Origin: CAJXZP01 sp041563475
Lineage (GTDB): Bacteria > Bacteroidota > Bacteroidia > Flavobacteriales_G > Salibacteraceae
Assembly: GCA_041563475.1 (NCBI GenBank)
Contig: JBFFMY010000010.1
Coordinates: 1 to 64,000 of the forward strand
Reading direction: 5' to 3'
Length of the DNA: 64,000 nucleotides
Shown here: positions 34,514 to 44,357 of the stretch, one piece after another
How the letters are laid out: every line of letters starts with the position of its first letter
How positions within the stretch are numbered: the stretch's first letter is position 1
Position numbers and translations under genes: made by a program
Notes under the pieces: model-generated
What the model was told of the DNA's origin: nothing
The model's database searches: none
Seen by the model: the letters and a program-made list of their open reading frames with translations, nothing else

Positions 34514-35764
34514 ATGGCTGAAATTATAAGAATGCCTAAACTAAGCGATACCATGACAGAAGGAGTGGTAGCGGAATGGCATAAAAAGGTGGGCGATCAA
34601 GTAGAGTCGGGAGAATTACTAGCCGATATTGAAACGGATAAAGCCACAATGGAATTTGAATCATTTCAAGATGGGTATTTGCTTCATATTGGAATCAAAA
34701 AAGGGCAAACTGCTCCTGTTGATTCTATCTTAGCAATTCTTGGAGAAAAGGGGGAAGAGTTTCAATCTTTAATTGATAATGATACGCAACCTATAAGTGA
34801 AGTTCAAGAGAGTGCTCCAATTACGGATACATTAGCGACTGTTGCTGAAACGCCTATTCCTAATGCTCCTGACCTAACTGCTCCTACGAACACATTTGTA
34901 AATGATGGTGATTTTAAAGCATCTCCATTAGCGAAAAGGCTTGCAGACGAAAAAGGAATTGATTTAAACACCGTAACTGGTACCGGTGACAACGGTAGGA
35001 TTGTGAAAGCAGATATTGACAATTACCGTGCGCCAGCGGGAAACTCCTTTAAAGGAGAATCTGTTGCAACCGTGGTTGGAAAGGAAAGTTTTACGGAAGT
35101 TCCAGTATCTCAAATGCGTAAAACCATCGCACGTAGACTAGCAGAAAGTAAATTTACTGCTCCTCATTTTTATTTATCTATTGAGATTGATATGGATAAT
35201 GTAATCACGGCAAGAAAAGCAGTTAACGCTGTTCAGGACGTGAAGGTTTCGTTTAATGATTTTATTGTAAAGGCTGCAGCTGTTGCTTTAAAGAAACACC
35301 CTGCAGTGAATTCTTCTTGGTTAAATGATAAAATCAGGTATAATGAACATGTTAATATTGGGGTTGCCGTTGCAGTTGAAGATGGCTTATTAGTCCCTGT
35401 GGTTCGTTTTGCTGATTCCAAAACCTTACCGCAAATCTCTACGGAAGTAAAAGATTTTGCTGGAAGAGCACGAGATAAAAAATTACAACCTCAGGACTGG
35501 GAAGGAAATACGTTTTCAATTTCAAACCTAGGCATGTACGGGATTGAATCATTTACGGCCATTATAAACCCGCCAGATGCTGCTATTATGGCTGTTGGAG
35601 GAATTATTGAAAAACCAGTAGTGAAAAATGGACAAATAGTACCTGGTAATAGAATGACCGTTACCCTATCATGTGATCATCGGGTTGTCGATGGTGCAAT
35701 GGGTTCTGAATTTTTAAACACTTTCAAAAGCATGTTAGAAGAACCTGTTTTAATGATGGCTTAA
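34514..35764 (+). CDS. pdhC: Pyruvate dehydrogenase E2, dihydrolipoamide acetyltransferase
   Basis: 416 residues. Residues 1-80 form one lipoyl domain with the lipoylated lysine K43 in ETDKATMEFES. An Ala/Pro/Thr-rich linker leads to a peripheral subunit-binding domain (about 135-170, SPLAKRLADEKGIDL...GTGDNGRIVKADI). The catalytic domain fills the rest and ends with the CDHRVVDGAMGSEFL active-site motif. It transfers acetyl groups to CoA as the core of the complex. It is the last gene before a strong terminator. A different 2-oxoacid complex is possible but pdhA next door supports pyruvate. Confidence 0.93.
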   Translation: MAEIIRMPKLSDTMTEGVVAEWHKKVGDQVESGELLADIETDKATMEFESFQDGYLLHIGIKKGQTAPVDSILAILGEKGEEFQSLIDNDTQPISEVQESAPITDTLATVAETPIPNAPDLTAPTNTFVNDGDFKASPLAKRLADEKGIDLNTVTGTGDNGRIVKADIDNYRAPAGNSFKGESVATVVGKESFTEVPVSQMRKTIARRLAESKFTAPHFYLSIEIDMDNVITARKAVNAVQDVKVSFNDFIVKAAAVALKKHPAVNSSWLNDKIRYNEHVNIGVAVAVEDGLLVPVVRFADSKTLPQISTEVKDFAGRARDKKLQPQDWEGNTFSISNLGMYGIESFTAIINPPDAAIMAVGGIIEKPVVKNGQIVPGNRMTVTLSCDHRVVDGAMGSEFLNTFKSMLEEPVLMMA

Positions 35765-35781
35765 GAATAGTTAAGTATAGG

Positions 35782-35812
35782 AAAAAGAGGTCTTTGAGAG
35801 ACCTCTTTTTTT
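35782..35812 (+). terminator. Terminator of pdhA-pdhC
   Basis: A perfect 12-bp stem AAAAAGAGGTCT / AGACCTCTTTTT (35782-35793 and 35799-35810) is followed by more Ts, 18 bases past the pdhC stop. Confidence 0.85.
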
Positions 35813-35838
35813 ATACCTTAAAGTTCCAAATTAAGCAT

Positions 35839-35868
35839 AAAAAAAGCTAGTTGTTGCCAACTAGCTTT
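35839..35868 (-). terminator. Terminator of sppA
   Basis: An 11-bp stem AAAGCTAGTTG / CAACTAGCTTT (35843-35853 and 35858-35868) with loop TTGC is followed on the minus strand by seven Ts. It lies 18 bases past the sppA stop, back to back with the pdhC terminator. Confidence 0.85.
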
Positions 35869-35885
35869 CTGATTTAAAATTCAGA

Positions 35886-37679
35886 TTAGTGAATTTCAAT
35901 ATTGTAGGGCAATCTAGCCTGAATACCGGTCATTCCATCCACGTAATCAATTATTTCAAAATACTTAAATGAGGCCCCGAAATTTTCTTTCATAAATTTC
36001 ATTGACATATCATTTTGGAGATTTTTCAATAGTTCTTTAAAAGGATCTTTGATTTCTGGTAGTTCTTTCACTCTATAATCCGTTAAACTTGCTTCACTAG
36101 CTGCATATAGAATGGCATCATTCAGCGTACCGATTTCATCTACAAGACCTTTTTCAATAGCATCCGTACCAGTCCAAACCCTACCTCTTGCCACTTCATT
36201 TACTTGTTCAGGGGTCATTCCTCGACCAGAAGCAACTTTACCAACAAAGTCATCGTAAATCCCAATAATGGCATTATTTATAACTGCATATTCTTCATTG
36301 TCCAACTTTGATATTCCATCCGGGAAATTTGCATGAGCGTTTGTTTTTTCGCCATGAAAAACAATTCCCATTTTATTTTTAAAGAATTTTTCCGTTACAG
36401 GAATTAAACCAAAAACACCTATCGAACCAGTTATCGTTGTTTGATTTGCATAAATTTTATCGGCATTACACGAAATGAAATAACCACCCGAAGCAGCCAA
36501 ATCACCCATAGAAACAATAAACGGCTTTTCCGCTTTTGCTAAAACTGTTTCTCTCCACATTACATCAGAAGCCAATGCGCTTCCACCCGGAGAGTTGACA
36601 CGCAATACAATCGCTTTAACATTCGAATCTAATCTCGCTGATTTAATTGCTTCCGCAATAGACTCAGACCCCATAATCCCATCAGAATTTTTACCTGATC
36701 GAATTTCACCATTGGCAAAAATTACGGCAACTTTCTTGCTGTTAAAGTCGGTGTTTGTTTTGATTTTTTTGTTTTTATATTTCCCATATGTAACAAAGTC
36801 AATGTCCTTTTCATTATTCACTTCCATACGAGAAACTAGTTCAGCTATAACCTCGTCTGCGTATTTTAACTCATCCACCAATCCATATTTCACGGCCATG
36901 TCCGCATTACTTATAGATAATGAATCTGCATAATTATTTAGGTTCGCAACAGACAACCCTCTTTCCTCAGCAATTCCATTTAACCAATGACCCCAAATTG
37001 AGCTCAAATATTTTTGAATTTGTTCGCGATTAGGATCACTCATTTCATCACTAATTAAAGGTTCAACAGCACTTTTGTAAATGTTATTCGGACCCTTAAT
37101 TGCCTGCATCTCTATATCTAACTTCTCAAATAACCCTTTCATGTACATGATATTGGTAGATAAGCCTTTAAACCAAATATCTCCCTCTGGGTACAAATAA
37201 ATTTTATCTGAAACGGAGGACAAATAATAGGCTCCTTGAGACATCCCCTCCGAATAAGTCACAATCCATTTCCCTGAATTTTTGAATTTTTTCAGCGCAT
37301 TTCTCACTTCCTCCAAACTGGCCAAGCCTCCTGGGAAATTAGAAATTTCAATAAATATTCCTTTCACATTATCATCTGTTCCAGCATATTCAATAGATTG
37401 AACAACATTACGAAGACTCATTCCTGACTCTTCAGAAAAAGGACCAAAATCTATTCCTTCAAAAGGATTTTTCCCAGATCTTTCTTCAATTCTATTTCCA
37501 AATTTTAAATGATAAACAGAATTTTCTTTAACAACAAGTTCTTTATCTTTCTTTCCAAATTGATCCTCAACACTATTGATGAGTCCGAATAACATGCCAA
37601 AGAATAACACCAACAAAACACCACCTGCTATAACAAAACCAAGCATTGATGCGAATACATACTTAAAAAACTTTCTCAT
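35886..37679 (-). CDS. sppA: Signal peptide peptidase SppA, 67K type
   Basis: 597 residues from the ATG at 37679 (MRKFFKYVFASMLGFVI), which opens directly into the membrane segment; the frame extends 12 codons upstream without support. Two tandem S49 (ClpP/crotonase-fold) domains follow. The catalytic serine S397 lies in SMGDLAASGGYFISC and the general-base lysine K159 in the N-terminal domain in SSVSDKIYLYPEGD, the dyad of long SppA enzymes. It degrades signal peptides left in the inner membrane after secretion. Confidence 0.93.
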   Translation of the reverse strand: MRKFFKYVFASMLGFVIAGGVLLVLFFGMLFGLINSVEDQFGKKDKELVVKENSVYHLKFGNRIEERSGKNPFEGIDFGPFSEESGMSLRNVVQSIEYAGTDDNVKGIFIEISNFPGGLASLEEVRNALKKFKNSGKWIVTYSEGMSQGAYYLSSVSDKIYLYPEGDIWFKGLSTNIMYMKGLFEKLDIEMQAIKGPNNIYKSAVEPLISDEMSDPNREQIQKYLSSIWGHWLNGIAEERGLSVANLNNYADSLSISNADMAVKYGLVDELKYADEVIAELVSRMEVNNEKDIDFVTYGKYKNKKIKTNTDFNSKKVAVIFANGEIRSGKNSDGIMGSESIAEAIKSARLDSNVKAIVLRVNSPGGSALASDVMWRETVLAKAEKPFIVSMGDLAASGGYFISCNADKIYANQTTITGSIGVFGLIPVTEKFFKNKMGIVFHGEKTNAHANFPDGISKLDNEEYAVINNAIIGIYDDFVGKVASGRGMTPEQVNEVARGRVWTGTDAIEKGLVDEIGTLNDAILYAASEASLTDYRVKELPEIKDPFKELLKNLQNDMSMKFMKENFGASFKYFEIIDYVDGMTGIQARLPYNIEIH

Positions 37680-37845
37680 AATACATTTTATATTTGATAC
37701 AAAAATACATTTCAATTAAATGGATTCTCTCATATTTACATTAATGGCTACAAACTTATATTAACGGATAATTTAAGTTCAAACATCATTAAAAGAAAGT
37801 TATTTTCCTTATAATCTTCCCTACCACAACAATTATCTTTGTTAA

Positions 37846-38346
37846 ATGAAACCTATTCAAAATACGGTATACTTGTTACTTGGTGGTAATTTAAAGGATG
37901 TAAAAAATACATTTGAACGCTCGAAAATAGAATTAAAAAAAAATGTCGGGATTATTTCAAAGGAGAGCGCCTTATATTCTAGTAAAGCCTGGGGGTTTGA
38001 ATCTGATTCAGATTTTCTAAATCAGGTGATTGAAATCCAAACAATCCTGCGGCCTGAATCACTTTTAGATGAAATTCTTCAAATTGAGTTACGTCTTGGT
38101 AGAAATAGAGATTCTCAAAATGAGGGTTTTGTTTCAAGAGTTATTGATATTGATATACTGTATTACAACTTTGAAATAATCAATAAACCAGATTTAAAAA
38201 TTCCCCATTACGCACTTCAAGATAGATTTTTCACCTTATATCCTCTTGTAGACATAGCACCCACTTATCTACATCCCATATTAAATAAAACAAATCAAGA
38301 ATTGCTTTCCTTATGCACGGATAGTAATATACCACAGAGAATATGA
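37846..38346 (+). CDS. folK: 2-amino-4-hydroxy-6-hydroxymethyldihydropteridine pyrophosphokinase
   Basis: 166 residues. FolK transfers pyrophosphate from ATP to 6-hydroxymethyl-dihydropterin in folate synthesis. YLLLGGNLKDVKNTFE at the start, ALYSSKAWGFESDSDFLNQV, and SRVIDIDILYYN with IPHYALQDRFFTLYPLVDIAP are family motifs covering the full length. Its stop overlaps the ATG of the nucleoside kinase by four bases (ATGA), so the two are translationally coupled. Confidence 0.94.
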   Translation: MKPIQNTVYLLLGGNLKDVKNTFERSKIELKKNVGIISKESALYSSKAWGFESDSDFLNQVIEIQTILRPESLLDEILQIELRLGRNRDSQNEGFVSRVIDIDILYYNFEIINKPDLKIPHYALQDRFFTLYPLVDIAPTYLHPILNKTNQELLSLCTDSNIPQRI

Positions 38347-38975
38347 CAACCAAGCTAATTTGTATAGAAGGAAACCTAGGTGCGGGAAAAACCACCTTGG
38401 CAAAGGCCCTAGCCAAAAAACTAGATTCTCATTTAATCTTAGAGGCTTTTTTGAATAACCCGTTTTTAGCCGACTTATATTCTGATAAAGTAGAATCTAA
38501 ATTCCCCGCAGAAGTGTTTTTTCTAATGGAAAGACAAGAACAGTTATCCATAGAAAAAGTCAAAAAACATGAACTTATTATTTCCGATTATTTGATTGAA
38601 AAAACGCAAATATTTGCAAGTGTAAATTTAAATTCAAATGAAAAAAAATTGTTTCAACGCATATTTCAATCTGTAAAAACACAAGTTAAACAGCCAGATG
38701 CCATAATTTTTATTGAACAAACTCCAGAACAGGCTCTAAAAAATGTAAAAAGCAGAGGACGGAAACTTGAAAATAACGTTTCAATAGAATATTTAACGAA
38801 TATAAATAACCAATATTCTGCGCTAATTCAGTCTGAAAATATTGAAATTCCTCTTCTTAAACTGAGTTCTGAAGGTTTACGCGAGAATATGGGTGACACA
38901 ATAGATAAAATAATTGACTTTTTAACGAATGAACAACTGTTATTATCTAAAAATCAAGTGAAATTGACGATATAA
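38343..38975 (+). CDS. Deoxynucleoside kinase
   Basis: 210 residues. The P-loop EGNLGAGKTTLAKAL (9-23) and the following hydrophobic core match the dCK/dGK/dNK family of deoxynucleoside kinases, which phosphorylate salvaged deoxynucleosides in the cytoplasm. LMERQEQLS and ISDYLIEKTQIFA are the expected substrate and DR(Y/S)-like regions. It overlaps folK by four bases. The pairing folK-dNK is, to my memory, common in Flavobacteriia. The base preference cannot be read from the sequence. Confidence 0.88.
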   Translation: MTTKLICIEGNLGAGKTTLAKALAKKLDSHLILEAFLNNPFLADLYSDKVESKFPAEVFFLMERQEQLSIEKVKKHELIISDYLIEKTQIFASVNLNSNEKKLFQRIFQSVKTQVKQPDAIIFIEQTPEQALKNVKSRGRKLENNVSIEYLTNINNQYSALIQSENIEIPLLKLSSEGLRENMGDTIDKIIDFLTNEQLLLSKNQVKLTI

Positions 38976-39011
38976 AAAGTGTTTTCCTTTTTCATATCGG
39001 TAATATTAGAA

Positions 39012-39019
39012 TAAATTTG
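39012..39019 (+). promoter_or_regulatory. -7 box upstream of the OmpA/TPR lipoprotein gene
   Basis: TAAATTTG fits TAnnTTTG and lies 39 bases before the ATG at 39059. It overlaps an upstream in-frame TTG/ATG-like start, so translation must begin later, at the lipoprotein signal. Confidence 0.55.
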
Positions 39020-39058
39020 CCCAGTAAAAATCAAACTAAATATTTATACACATTCAAG

Positions 39059-40768
39059 ATGAAATTATCAATGATTAGGAATATCACCATTGCCTTAGCT
39101 ACAATCGCAACTGTTGTAGCATGTAATCCATTAAATAAAATGGAAAAAAATGCTGAGCTTGCAACTTATGCAGCTGCTCCAAATCCGTTGGAAATGCACG
39201 GAGACTCAGTAAAAGTTACTATTTCTGGCAAAATACCTACTAAATATCTTGCTAAAAAAGCAGCGATTAAAGTAACTCCGGTTTTTGTTGCTGATGGAAA
39301 AGAAGTGAAATCTCTTGATCCATTTGTATTGGTAGGAGAAGGTGCTGACTTTGAAGGTAAAAAAATCACCTTTGAAACAGGCGGTGAATTTACTTACGAT
39401 TACACCTACGCATATGAAAGTGGAATGGAGAGAGGTGTTCTAAAAGCTAAGCTGGAAGGGATGTTCAAAACCAAAACTAAAGAGATTGGCCTTTTTGATA
39501 TCGCTGAGGGAACTAACATTACCCCTCTCTTGGTTCAAAGTGATGAAAAACCCATTTTGGGAAAAGATAAATTCGAAAGAATAACACCTATGTCTGCAAA
39601 TGCAGATATTCTTTATTTAGTTCAATCTTCTTCAGTAAGAAGTTCTGAAACGAATTCTGACGCTGTTAAAGCAATGATGAACTCAATCAAAACAAATTCT
39701 GCTGATACCAGCGTTCGATTTACTGGGGTTGAAGTTCAAGCTTACGCTTCTCCAGATGGTGAGTTAACTTTAAATGAGAATTTAGCTAACGATCGTGCAA
39801 AATCTGCGAGTGTAGTTATTAAAAAACAATTAAAAGCAAGTAAAGTTAAAGGTACAGATCAAGAAGGTTTTTACAATTTAGCTGGAAAAGGCGAAGATTG
39901 GGATGGCTTTAAAACCAAAATGCAAGCCTCTAATATTGAGGATAAGCAATTAATCATTCGTGTTCTTGAAATGTATGATGATCCTGCAAAACGTGAGTCT
40001 GAAATTAAAAATTTAGCTGAAACCTATTTAGAAGTTAAAGAACAAATCCTTCCTCCACTAAGACGTTCACAAATGGTTGTGAAAATGGAAAAAGTAGGTC
40101 GCTCTGATGCTCAAATTACAGCTCTTGTTAATTCTGACCCAGCTAAATTAAGTTTAGAAGAAAATCTTTATGCTGCAACACTTACTGAAGATTTAAGTAA
40201 AAAATTAGCGATTTATACAAAAGCCGCTGAGTTATTTCCTGCAGATTGGAGACCAGTAAACAACATGGGTTACATTTATTTAATGCAAAATAAATTAGGA
40301 GAAGCGGAAACTAATTTCAATAAAGCAAAATCTATTAGCGCTACCCCAGTTGTTATGAATAACATTGGTGTTATTGCTTCATTAAAAGCGGACAGAGCTG
40401 CAGCCAAAGCAGCATATGCTCAAGCAAGCGGAGCTGGAAATGAAGTTAATTATAACAAAGGGATTTTGGATATTAAAGATGGAAATTACTCATCAGCTGT
40501 AAGCAACATGAGCAACTACAAAACTTTAAACTTGGCTTTAGCTCAAATTCTTAATGGAGACAATGAAACCGCATTAAGTACTATTGATGCGAGTGATGAC
40601 GCTACATCTGCTGAAGCATATTACTTAAAAGCAGTTGTTGGCGCAAGAACTTCAAATAACGATTTAATGATGAAAAACTTGAAATTAGCGATTAACAAGG
40701 ATGCTTCTTTAAAAGATAAAGCATTAAAAGATGTAGAATTTATTAAAGCTGATTTATCGTCACTTTAA
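39059..40768 (+). CDS. Lipoprotein with OmpA-like region and TPR repeats
   Basis: 569 residues from the ATG at 39059, which opens a lipoprotein signal (MIRNITIALATIATVVACNP, C22). Residues about 60-180 form a beta-rich region. Residues about 185-270 (VRFTGVEVQAYASPDGELTLNENLANDRAKS) resemble the peptidoglycan-binding OmpA C-terminal fold. Residues about 370-560 contain TPR-like helices (YIYLMQNKLGEAETNFNKAKSI and similar). It is likely outer-membrane-anchored on the periplasmic side. It has its own promoter and terminator. Such proteins are frequent and abundant in Bacteroidota; the precise role is unknown. Confidence 0.72.
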   Translation: MKLSMIRNITIALATIATVVACNPLNKMEKNAELATYAAAPNPLEMHGDSVKVTISGKIPTKYLAKKAAIKVTPVFVADGKEVKSLDPFVLVGEGADFEGKKITFETGGEFTYDYTYAYESGMERGVLKAKLEGMFKTKTKEIGLFDIAEGTNITPLLVQSDEKPILGKDKFERITPMSANADILYLVQSSSVRSSETNSDAVKAMMNSIKTNSADTSVRFTGVEVQAYASPDGELTLNENLANDRAKSASVVIKKQLKASKVKGTDQEGFYNLAGKGEDWDGFKTKMQASNIEDKQLIIRVLEMYDDPAKRESEIKNLAETYLEVKEQILPPLRRSQMVVKMEKVGRSDAQITALVNSDPAKLSLEENLYAATLTEDLSKKLAIYTKAAELFPADWRPVNNMGYIYLMQNKLGEAETNFNKAKSISATPVVMNNIGVIASLKADRAAAKAAYAQASGAGNEVNYNKGILDIKDGNYSSAVSNMSNYKTLNLALAQILNGDNETALSTIDASDDATSAEAYYLKAVVGARTSNNDLMMKNLKLAINKDASLKDKALKDVEFIKADLSSL

Positions 40769-40787
40769 TAAAGAAATAAGGTTATTT

Positions 40788-40820
40788 AAAAGCCGAAGGG
40801 ATATCCCCTTCGGCTTTTTT
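40788..40820 (+). terminator. Terminator of the OmpA/TPR lipoprotein gene
   Basis: Stem AAAAGCCGAAGGG / CCCTTCGGCTTTT (40788-40800 and 40806-40818) with a five-base loop and following Ts, 19 bases past the stop. Confidence 0.88.
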
Positions 40821-40859
40821 ATTTTGTAGACATTAGTTATAATCATTAATTCTAATAAT

Positions 40860-40867
40860 TATATTTG
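40860..40867 (+). promoter_or_regulatory. -7 box upstream of a small lipoprotein gene
   Basis: TATATTTG fits TAnnTTTG and lies 18 bases before the ATG at 40886. It overlaps the upstream alternative TTG start at 40865, ruling that start out. Confidence 0.5.
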
Positions 40868-40885
40868 TCAAATAATACGAAACAC

Positions 40886-41080
40886 ATGAAGAAGAAAGTA
40901 CTTTTTTTAGCATCCATAGCCATTTTAGCTTTTACTATCAGTTGTCAAAAATGTGCAACTTGCACTTTTAATGATCCAGAAAAAGGAACCTTGACCACTG
41001 AAGTATGTAGCTCTGGTCATTCATATGATAGCGCTATTAAGGTGTATGAGGATAATGAATGGTCTTGCGTTGCTAATTAA
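40886..41080 (+). CDS. Small Cys-rich lipoprotein
   Basis: 64 residues. A signal peptide (MKKKVLFLASIAILAFTI) ends at lipobox C20, and C20-Q-K-C23-A-T-C26 follows, with two more cysteines near 43 and 61. The mature protein is only about 45 residues, (CATCTFNDPEKGTLTTEVC...). No family is recognised. Cysteine pairs could form disulfides in the periplasm or bind metal. It overlaps the end of the convergent SpoU methyltransferase gene by eight bases and has its own -7 box. Confidence 0.6.
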   Translation: MKKKVLFLASIAILAFTISCQKCATCTFNDPEKGTLTTEVCSSGHSYDSAIKVYEDNEWSCVAN

Positions 41081-41606
41081 GGTTTGGCTTTAAGGCCTCC
41101 CAAAGTATAATACCAACACTTACTGAAATATTAAACGAATGCTTGGTGCCAAATTGCGGGATTTCAATTACAAAATCTGCATCGGAAACGACTTCCTGAT
41201 TGACCCCAAAAACTTCATTTCCAAAAACAAAAGCTTTTTTCGCATAGCTTTTTTTGTTTAGGTTTTGTAACAAAATGGTATTTTCCGCTTGCTCCGCAGC
41301 AATTATAGTATAATCCTCTGCACGTAAACTAGAAATAGCCTCGGTAACATTTTCATAATATTCCCATTCAACCGTTTCAGTTGCCCCAAGTGCAGTTTTA
41401 TGGATTTCTTTATGGGGAGGTCGAGCCGTCAAACCACATAAAATAACCTTTTCGATTCGAAATGCATCCGCTGTTCTAAAAACGGAACCTACATTATGTA
41501 AGCTACGAATACTATCTAATACAACCACAATTGGATGTTTTGAAATAAATTTATATCCTTCAACATCTAATCTATTTAGATCGGTAGTTTTTAACTTTCT
41601 GTTCAT
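41073..41606 (-). CDS. SpoU/TrmH-family RNA 2'-O-methyltransferase
   Basis: 177 residues from the ATG at 41606 (MNRKLKT); a start nine codons earlier adds nothing recognisable. The SPOUT knot motifs are VVVLDSIRSLHNVGSVFRTADAF (motif 1), FVFGNEVFGVNQEVV (motif 2) and IEIPQFGTKHSFNISVSVGIILWE (motif 3). It methylates ribose in tRNA or rRNA using S-adenosylmethionine. It is divergent from mutS. The RNA target cannot be stated; the short form without an N-terminal substrate-binding domain suggests tRNA. Confidence 0.88.
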   Translation of the reverse strand: MNRKLKTTDLNRLDVEGYKFISKHPIVVVLDSIRSLHNVGSVFRTADAFRIEKVILCGLTARPPHKEIHKTALGATETVEWEYYENVTEAISSLRAEDYTIIAAEQAENTILLQNLNKKSYAKKAFVFGNEVFGVNQEVVSDADFVIEIPQFGTKHSFNISVSVGIILWEALKPNLN

Positions 41607-41698
41607 AACTAATGCGAAATGACAATGAGGCAAAATGCCTTATCCAATATCAAATTTTTACTTTGATGCTTCTACTTTACAAAGGAACGTAAAAAATA

Positions 41699-44329
41699 AT
41701 GTCTGCAAAGAAAAAGGAAAAATCAGTACAAGAAACACCGTTAATGAAGCAATACAATAGCTTCAAATCAAAATACCCTGATGCTGTTTTATTATTTCGG
41801 GTGGGTGATTTTTACGAGACTTTTGGGTCAGATGCTATTAAAGCCTCTAAAATATTAGGTATTGTTTTAACCAAGAGAAAAAATGGAGCCGCAGCTACCA
41901 TTGAACTTGCGGGGTTTCCCCATCATGCTTTAGATACATACCTTCCCAAACTAGTAAGGGCCGGTGAACGAGTAGCCTTATGCGATCAATTGGAAGATTC
42001 AAGTTTAAGCAAAGGGACAAAAAACATTGTTAAAAGAGGGATTACGGAACTGGTAACTCCAGGTGTTTCAACCCGAGAGAATACGTTTGACCATAATAAA
42101 AATAATTATTTAGCTTCCACATTTTTTCAAAAGGACGCAGCGGGAATTAGCTTCCTAGACATTTCAACAGGCGAGTTTTTGACTACACAAGGGTCATTTG
42201 ATTACATTGATAAACTTTTACAAAGCTTTTCCCCAACCGAAATTTTAGTTGAAAGAGATAATAGAAAACGATTTGAAGAACTTTTTGGCTCAAGTCATTA
42301 TGTATATTTTCTGGATGAATGGATTTTCACCCCAGAATACGCAAATGAGACCTTATTAAAGCATTTCAAAACCACCTCTCTAAAAGGCTACGGAATTCAA
42401 GAACTTCCACTTGGAATTATTTCAGCTGGAGCTTGTCTCCATTACTTGAAGGATACCCAACATCATAAAGTTGGACATATAAACAACATTTCTAGAATTG
42501 ATCAAGAGAATCACGTTTGGTTAGATCGATTTACCATACGGAATTTAGAGTTGTTCTATTCACCGAATGAAAATGCGACCACTCTCATTGACGTTTTAGA
42601 TTCTTCGTGTAGCCCGATGGGGTCACGATTAATGAAGAGGTGGCTTGCTCTCCCTTTAAAACACAAGCAACCAATACTAGACAGGCAAGAATCCGTTAAG
42701 TTTTTTATCCAAAATTCATCCATCATGGATGATATAAAAACACACGTTAAACAAATTGGTGATTTAGAAAGGCTTATTTCAAAAGTTGCACTTCAGCGGA
42801 TTAATCCTAGAGAAGTTGTTACGTTAAAACGAAACCTACTTTCCCTTTTACCCATTATTGAACTAACTAGGAGTTCTAAAAACAAAACGATCCAAGTTTT
42901 AGGTAACCAATTAGACTCTTGCGACTTTATACGCGAAAAAATAGAAACGGAATTAGATGAAGATGCACCGGTTCAAATTATTAAAGGAAACGTAATTCGC
43001 CCAGGGGTTTCAGATGAACTAGATGAATTACGGTTAATGCTCAATAATTCAAAAGAATATTTAAAATCTATTCAAGCGAAGGAAATTGAACAATCGGGCA
43101 TCCAATCCTTAAAAATTGGCTTTAATAACGTTTTTGGTTACTATTTTGAGGTTAGAAATACCTATAAAGAAAAGGTTCCAAGTGATTGGATTAGAAAGCA
43201 AACATTGGTAAATGCAGAGCGGTATATTACTGAGGAACTAAAAGAATATGAAACAAAGATATTAGGTGCCGAAGATAAAATTCAGGCTATTGAAAGTCGA
43301 ATTTTTTCTGAATTGTTAAATACACTTACCGAATTCATTGAGCCCATTCAAACAAACGCACGTGTTATTGCAAAAGTTGATTGTTTAATTGCTTTTGCCC
43401 ATCTTGCTATTTCTCAAAAATATTGCCAACCAACAATAAATGATTCATTAGAAATAAAAATCAATGGTGGCCGACATCCGGTAATTGAAAAACTATTACC
43501 CCCAGGCGAGTTATATATTCCGAATGATGTTTTCCTAAGTAATGATGACCAACAAATATTAATGATCACAGGACCAAATATGTCTGGAAAGTCGGCACTA
43601 TTGCGTCAAACTGCATTAATTGTATTGCTGGCACAAATGGGTTCCTTTGTACCCGCCTCTTCGGCAAAAATAGGTTTGGTTGACAAAATATTCACACGTG
43701 TGGGTGCCTCTGATAATATTTCAATGGGAGAATCTACATTTATGGTAGAAATGAATGAAACCGCAAGTATTCTAAATAATTTATCCGAAAGGAGTTTAAT
43801 CCTGCTTGATGAAATTGGAAGAGGAACAAGCACATATGACGGAATTGCAATAGCATGGTCCATATCTGAGTTTTTACATGATTCAAAACATAGACCAAAA
43901 ACACTATTTGCGACCCATTATCATGAACTAAACGAAATGGCTGTTGCCTTTCCTCGTGTAAAAAACTATAATGTATCCATAAAGGAAATAAATAATAAAA
44001 TTATTTTCATCAGGAAATTAGAACCAGGTGGAAGTAATCATAGTTTCGGAATACATGTTGCGAAAATTGCAGGAATGCCCGCCAAGGTTATTTCAAAAGC
44101 GAATGAGGTAATGCATAGGTTAGAGAAAAGTCATTCAAGTGAAAAGAACTCTGTCACCATAAAGGAAATGGCTGAACAGGAAAATGTTCAATTAAGCTTT
44201 TTCCAACTTGACGATCCAGCATTGCTTGACCTGAAAAATATTATTATGGATACCGATATCAATACCCTAACTCCAATTGAGGCTTTAATGAAGTTAAATG
44301 AGATCAAAAACAAACTAAGTAAAGGCTAA
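41699..44329 (+). CDS. mutS: DNA mismatch repair ATPase MutS
   Basis: 876 residues, full length. The mismatch-wedge motif GDFYE is intact (F38 and E40), as are the Walker A loop GPNMSGKS (625-632), the STFMVEMNE and DEIGRGTSTYDGIAIAW Walker B/D-loop region and the ATHYHEL signature. The last 60 residues carry the usual helix-turn-helix and flexible tail. MutS recognises replication errors and recruits MutL. It is a single-gene unit divergent from the SpoU gene. Confidence 0.97.
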   Translation: MSAKKKEKSVQETPLMKQYNSFKSKYPDAVLLFRVGDFYETFGSDAIKASKILGIVLTKRKNGAAATIELAGFPHHALDTYLPKLVRAGERVALCDQLEDSSLSKGTKNIVKRGITELVTPGVSTRENTFDHNKNNYLASTFFQKDAAGISFLDISTGEFLTTQGSFDYIDKLLQSFSPTEILVERDNRKRFEELFGSSHYVYFLDEWIFTPEYANETLLKHFKTTSLKGYGIQELPLGIISAGACLHYLKDTQHHKVGHINNISRIDQENHVWLDRFTIRNLELFYSPNENATTLIDVLDSSCSPMGSRLMKRWLALPLKHKQPILDRQESVKFFIQNSSIMDDIKTHVKQIGDLERLISKVALQRINPREVVTLKRNLLSLLPIIELTRSSKNKTIQVLGNQLDSCDFIREKIETELDEDAPVQIIKGNVIRPGVSDELDELRLMLNNSKEYLKSIQAKEIEQSGIQSLKIGFNNVFGYYFEVRNTYKEKVPSDWIRKQTLVNAERYITEELKEYETKILGAEDKIQAIESRIFSELLNTLTEFIEPIQTNARVIAKVDCLIAFAHLAISQKYCQPTINDSLEIKINGGRHPVIEKLLPPGELYIPNDVFLSNDDQQILMITGPNMSGKSALLRQTALIVLLAQMGSFVPASSAKIGLVDKIFTRVGASDNISMGESTFMVEMNETASILNNLSERSLILLDEIGRGTSTYDGIAIAWSISEFLHDSKHRPKTLFATHYHELNEMAVAFPRVKNYNVSIKEINNKIIFIRKLEPGGSNHSFGIHVAKIAGMPAKVISKANEVMHRLEKSHSSEKNSVTIKEMAEQENVQLSFFQLDDPALLDLKNIIMDTDINTLTPIEALMKLNEIKNKLSKG

Positions 44330-44357
44330 AATAATTTTAAAATATAGGTAATTAGCT

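Noticed and set aside
33483..35764. Missing pdhB as a sign of a broken pyruvate dehydrogenase operon
   Set aside because: I believe E1-alpha and E2 next to each other with the beta subunit elsewhere is usual in Flavobacteriia; both genes are intact.
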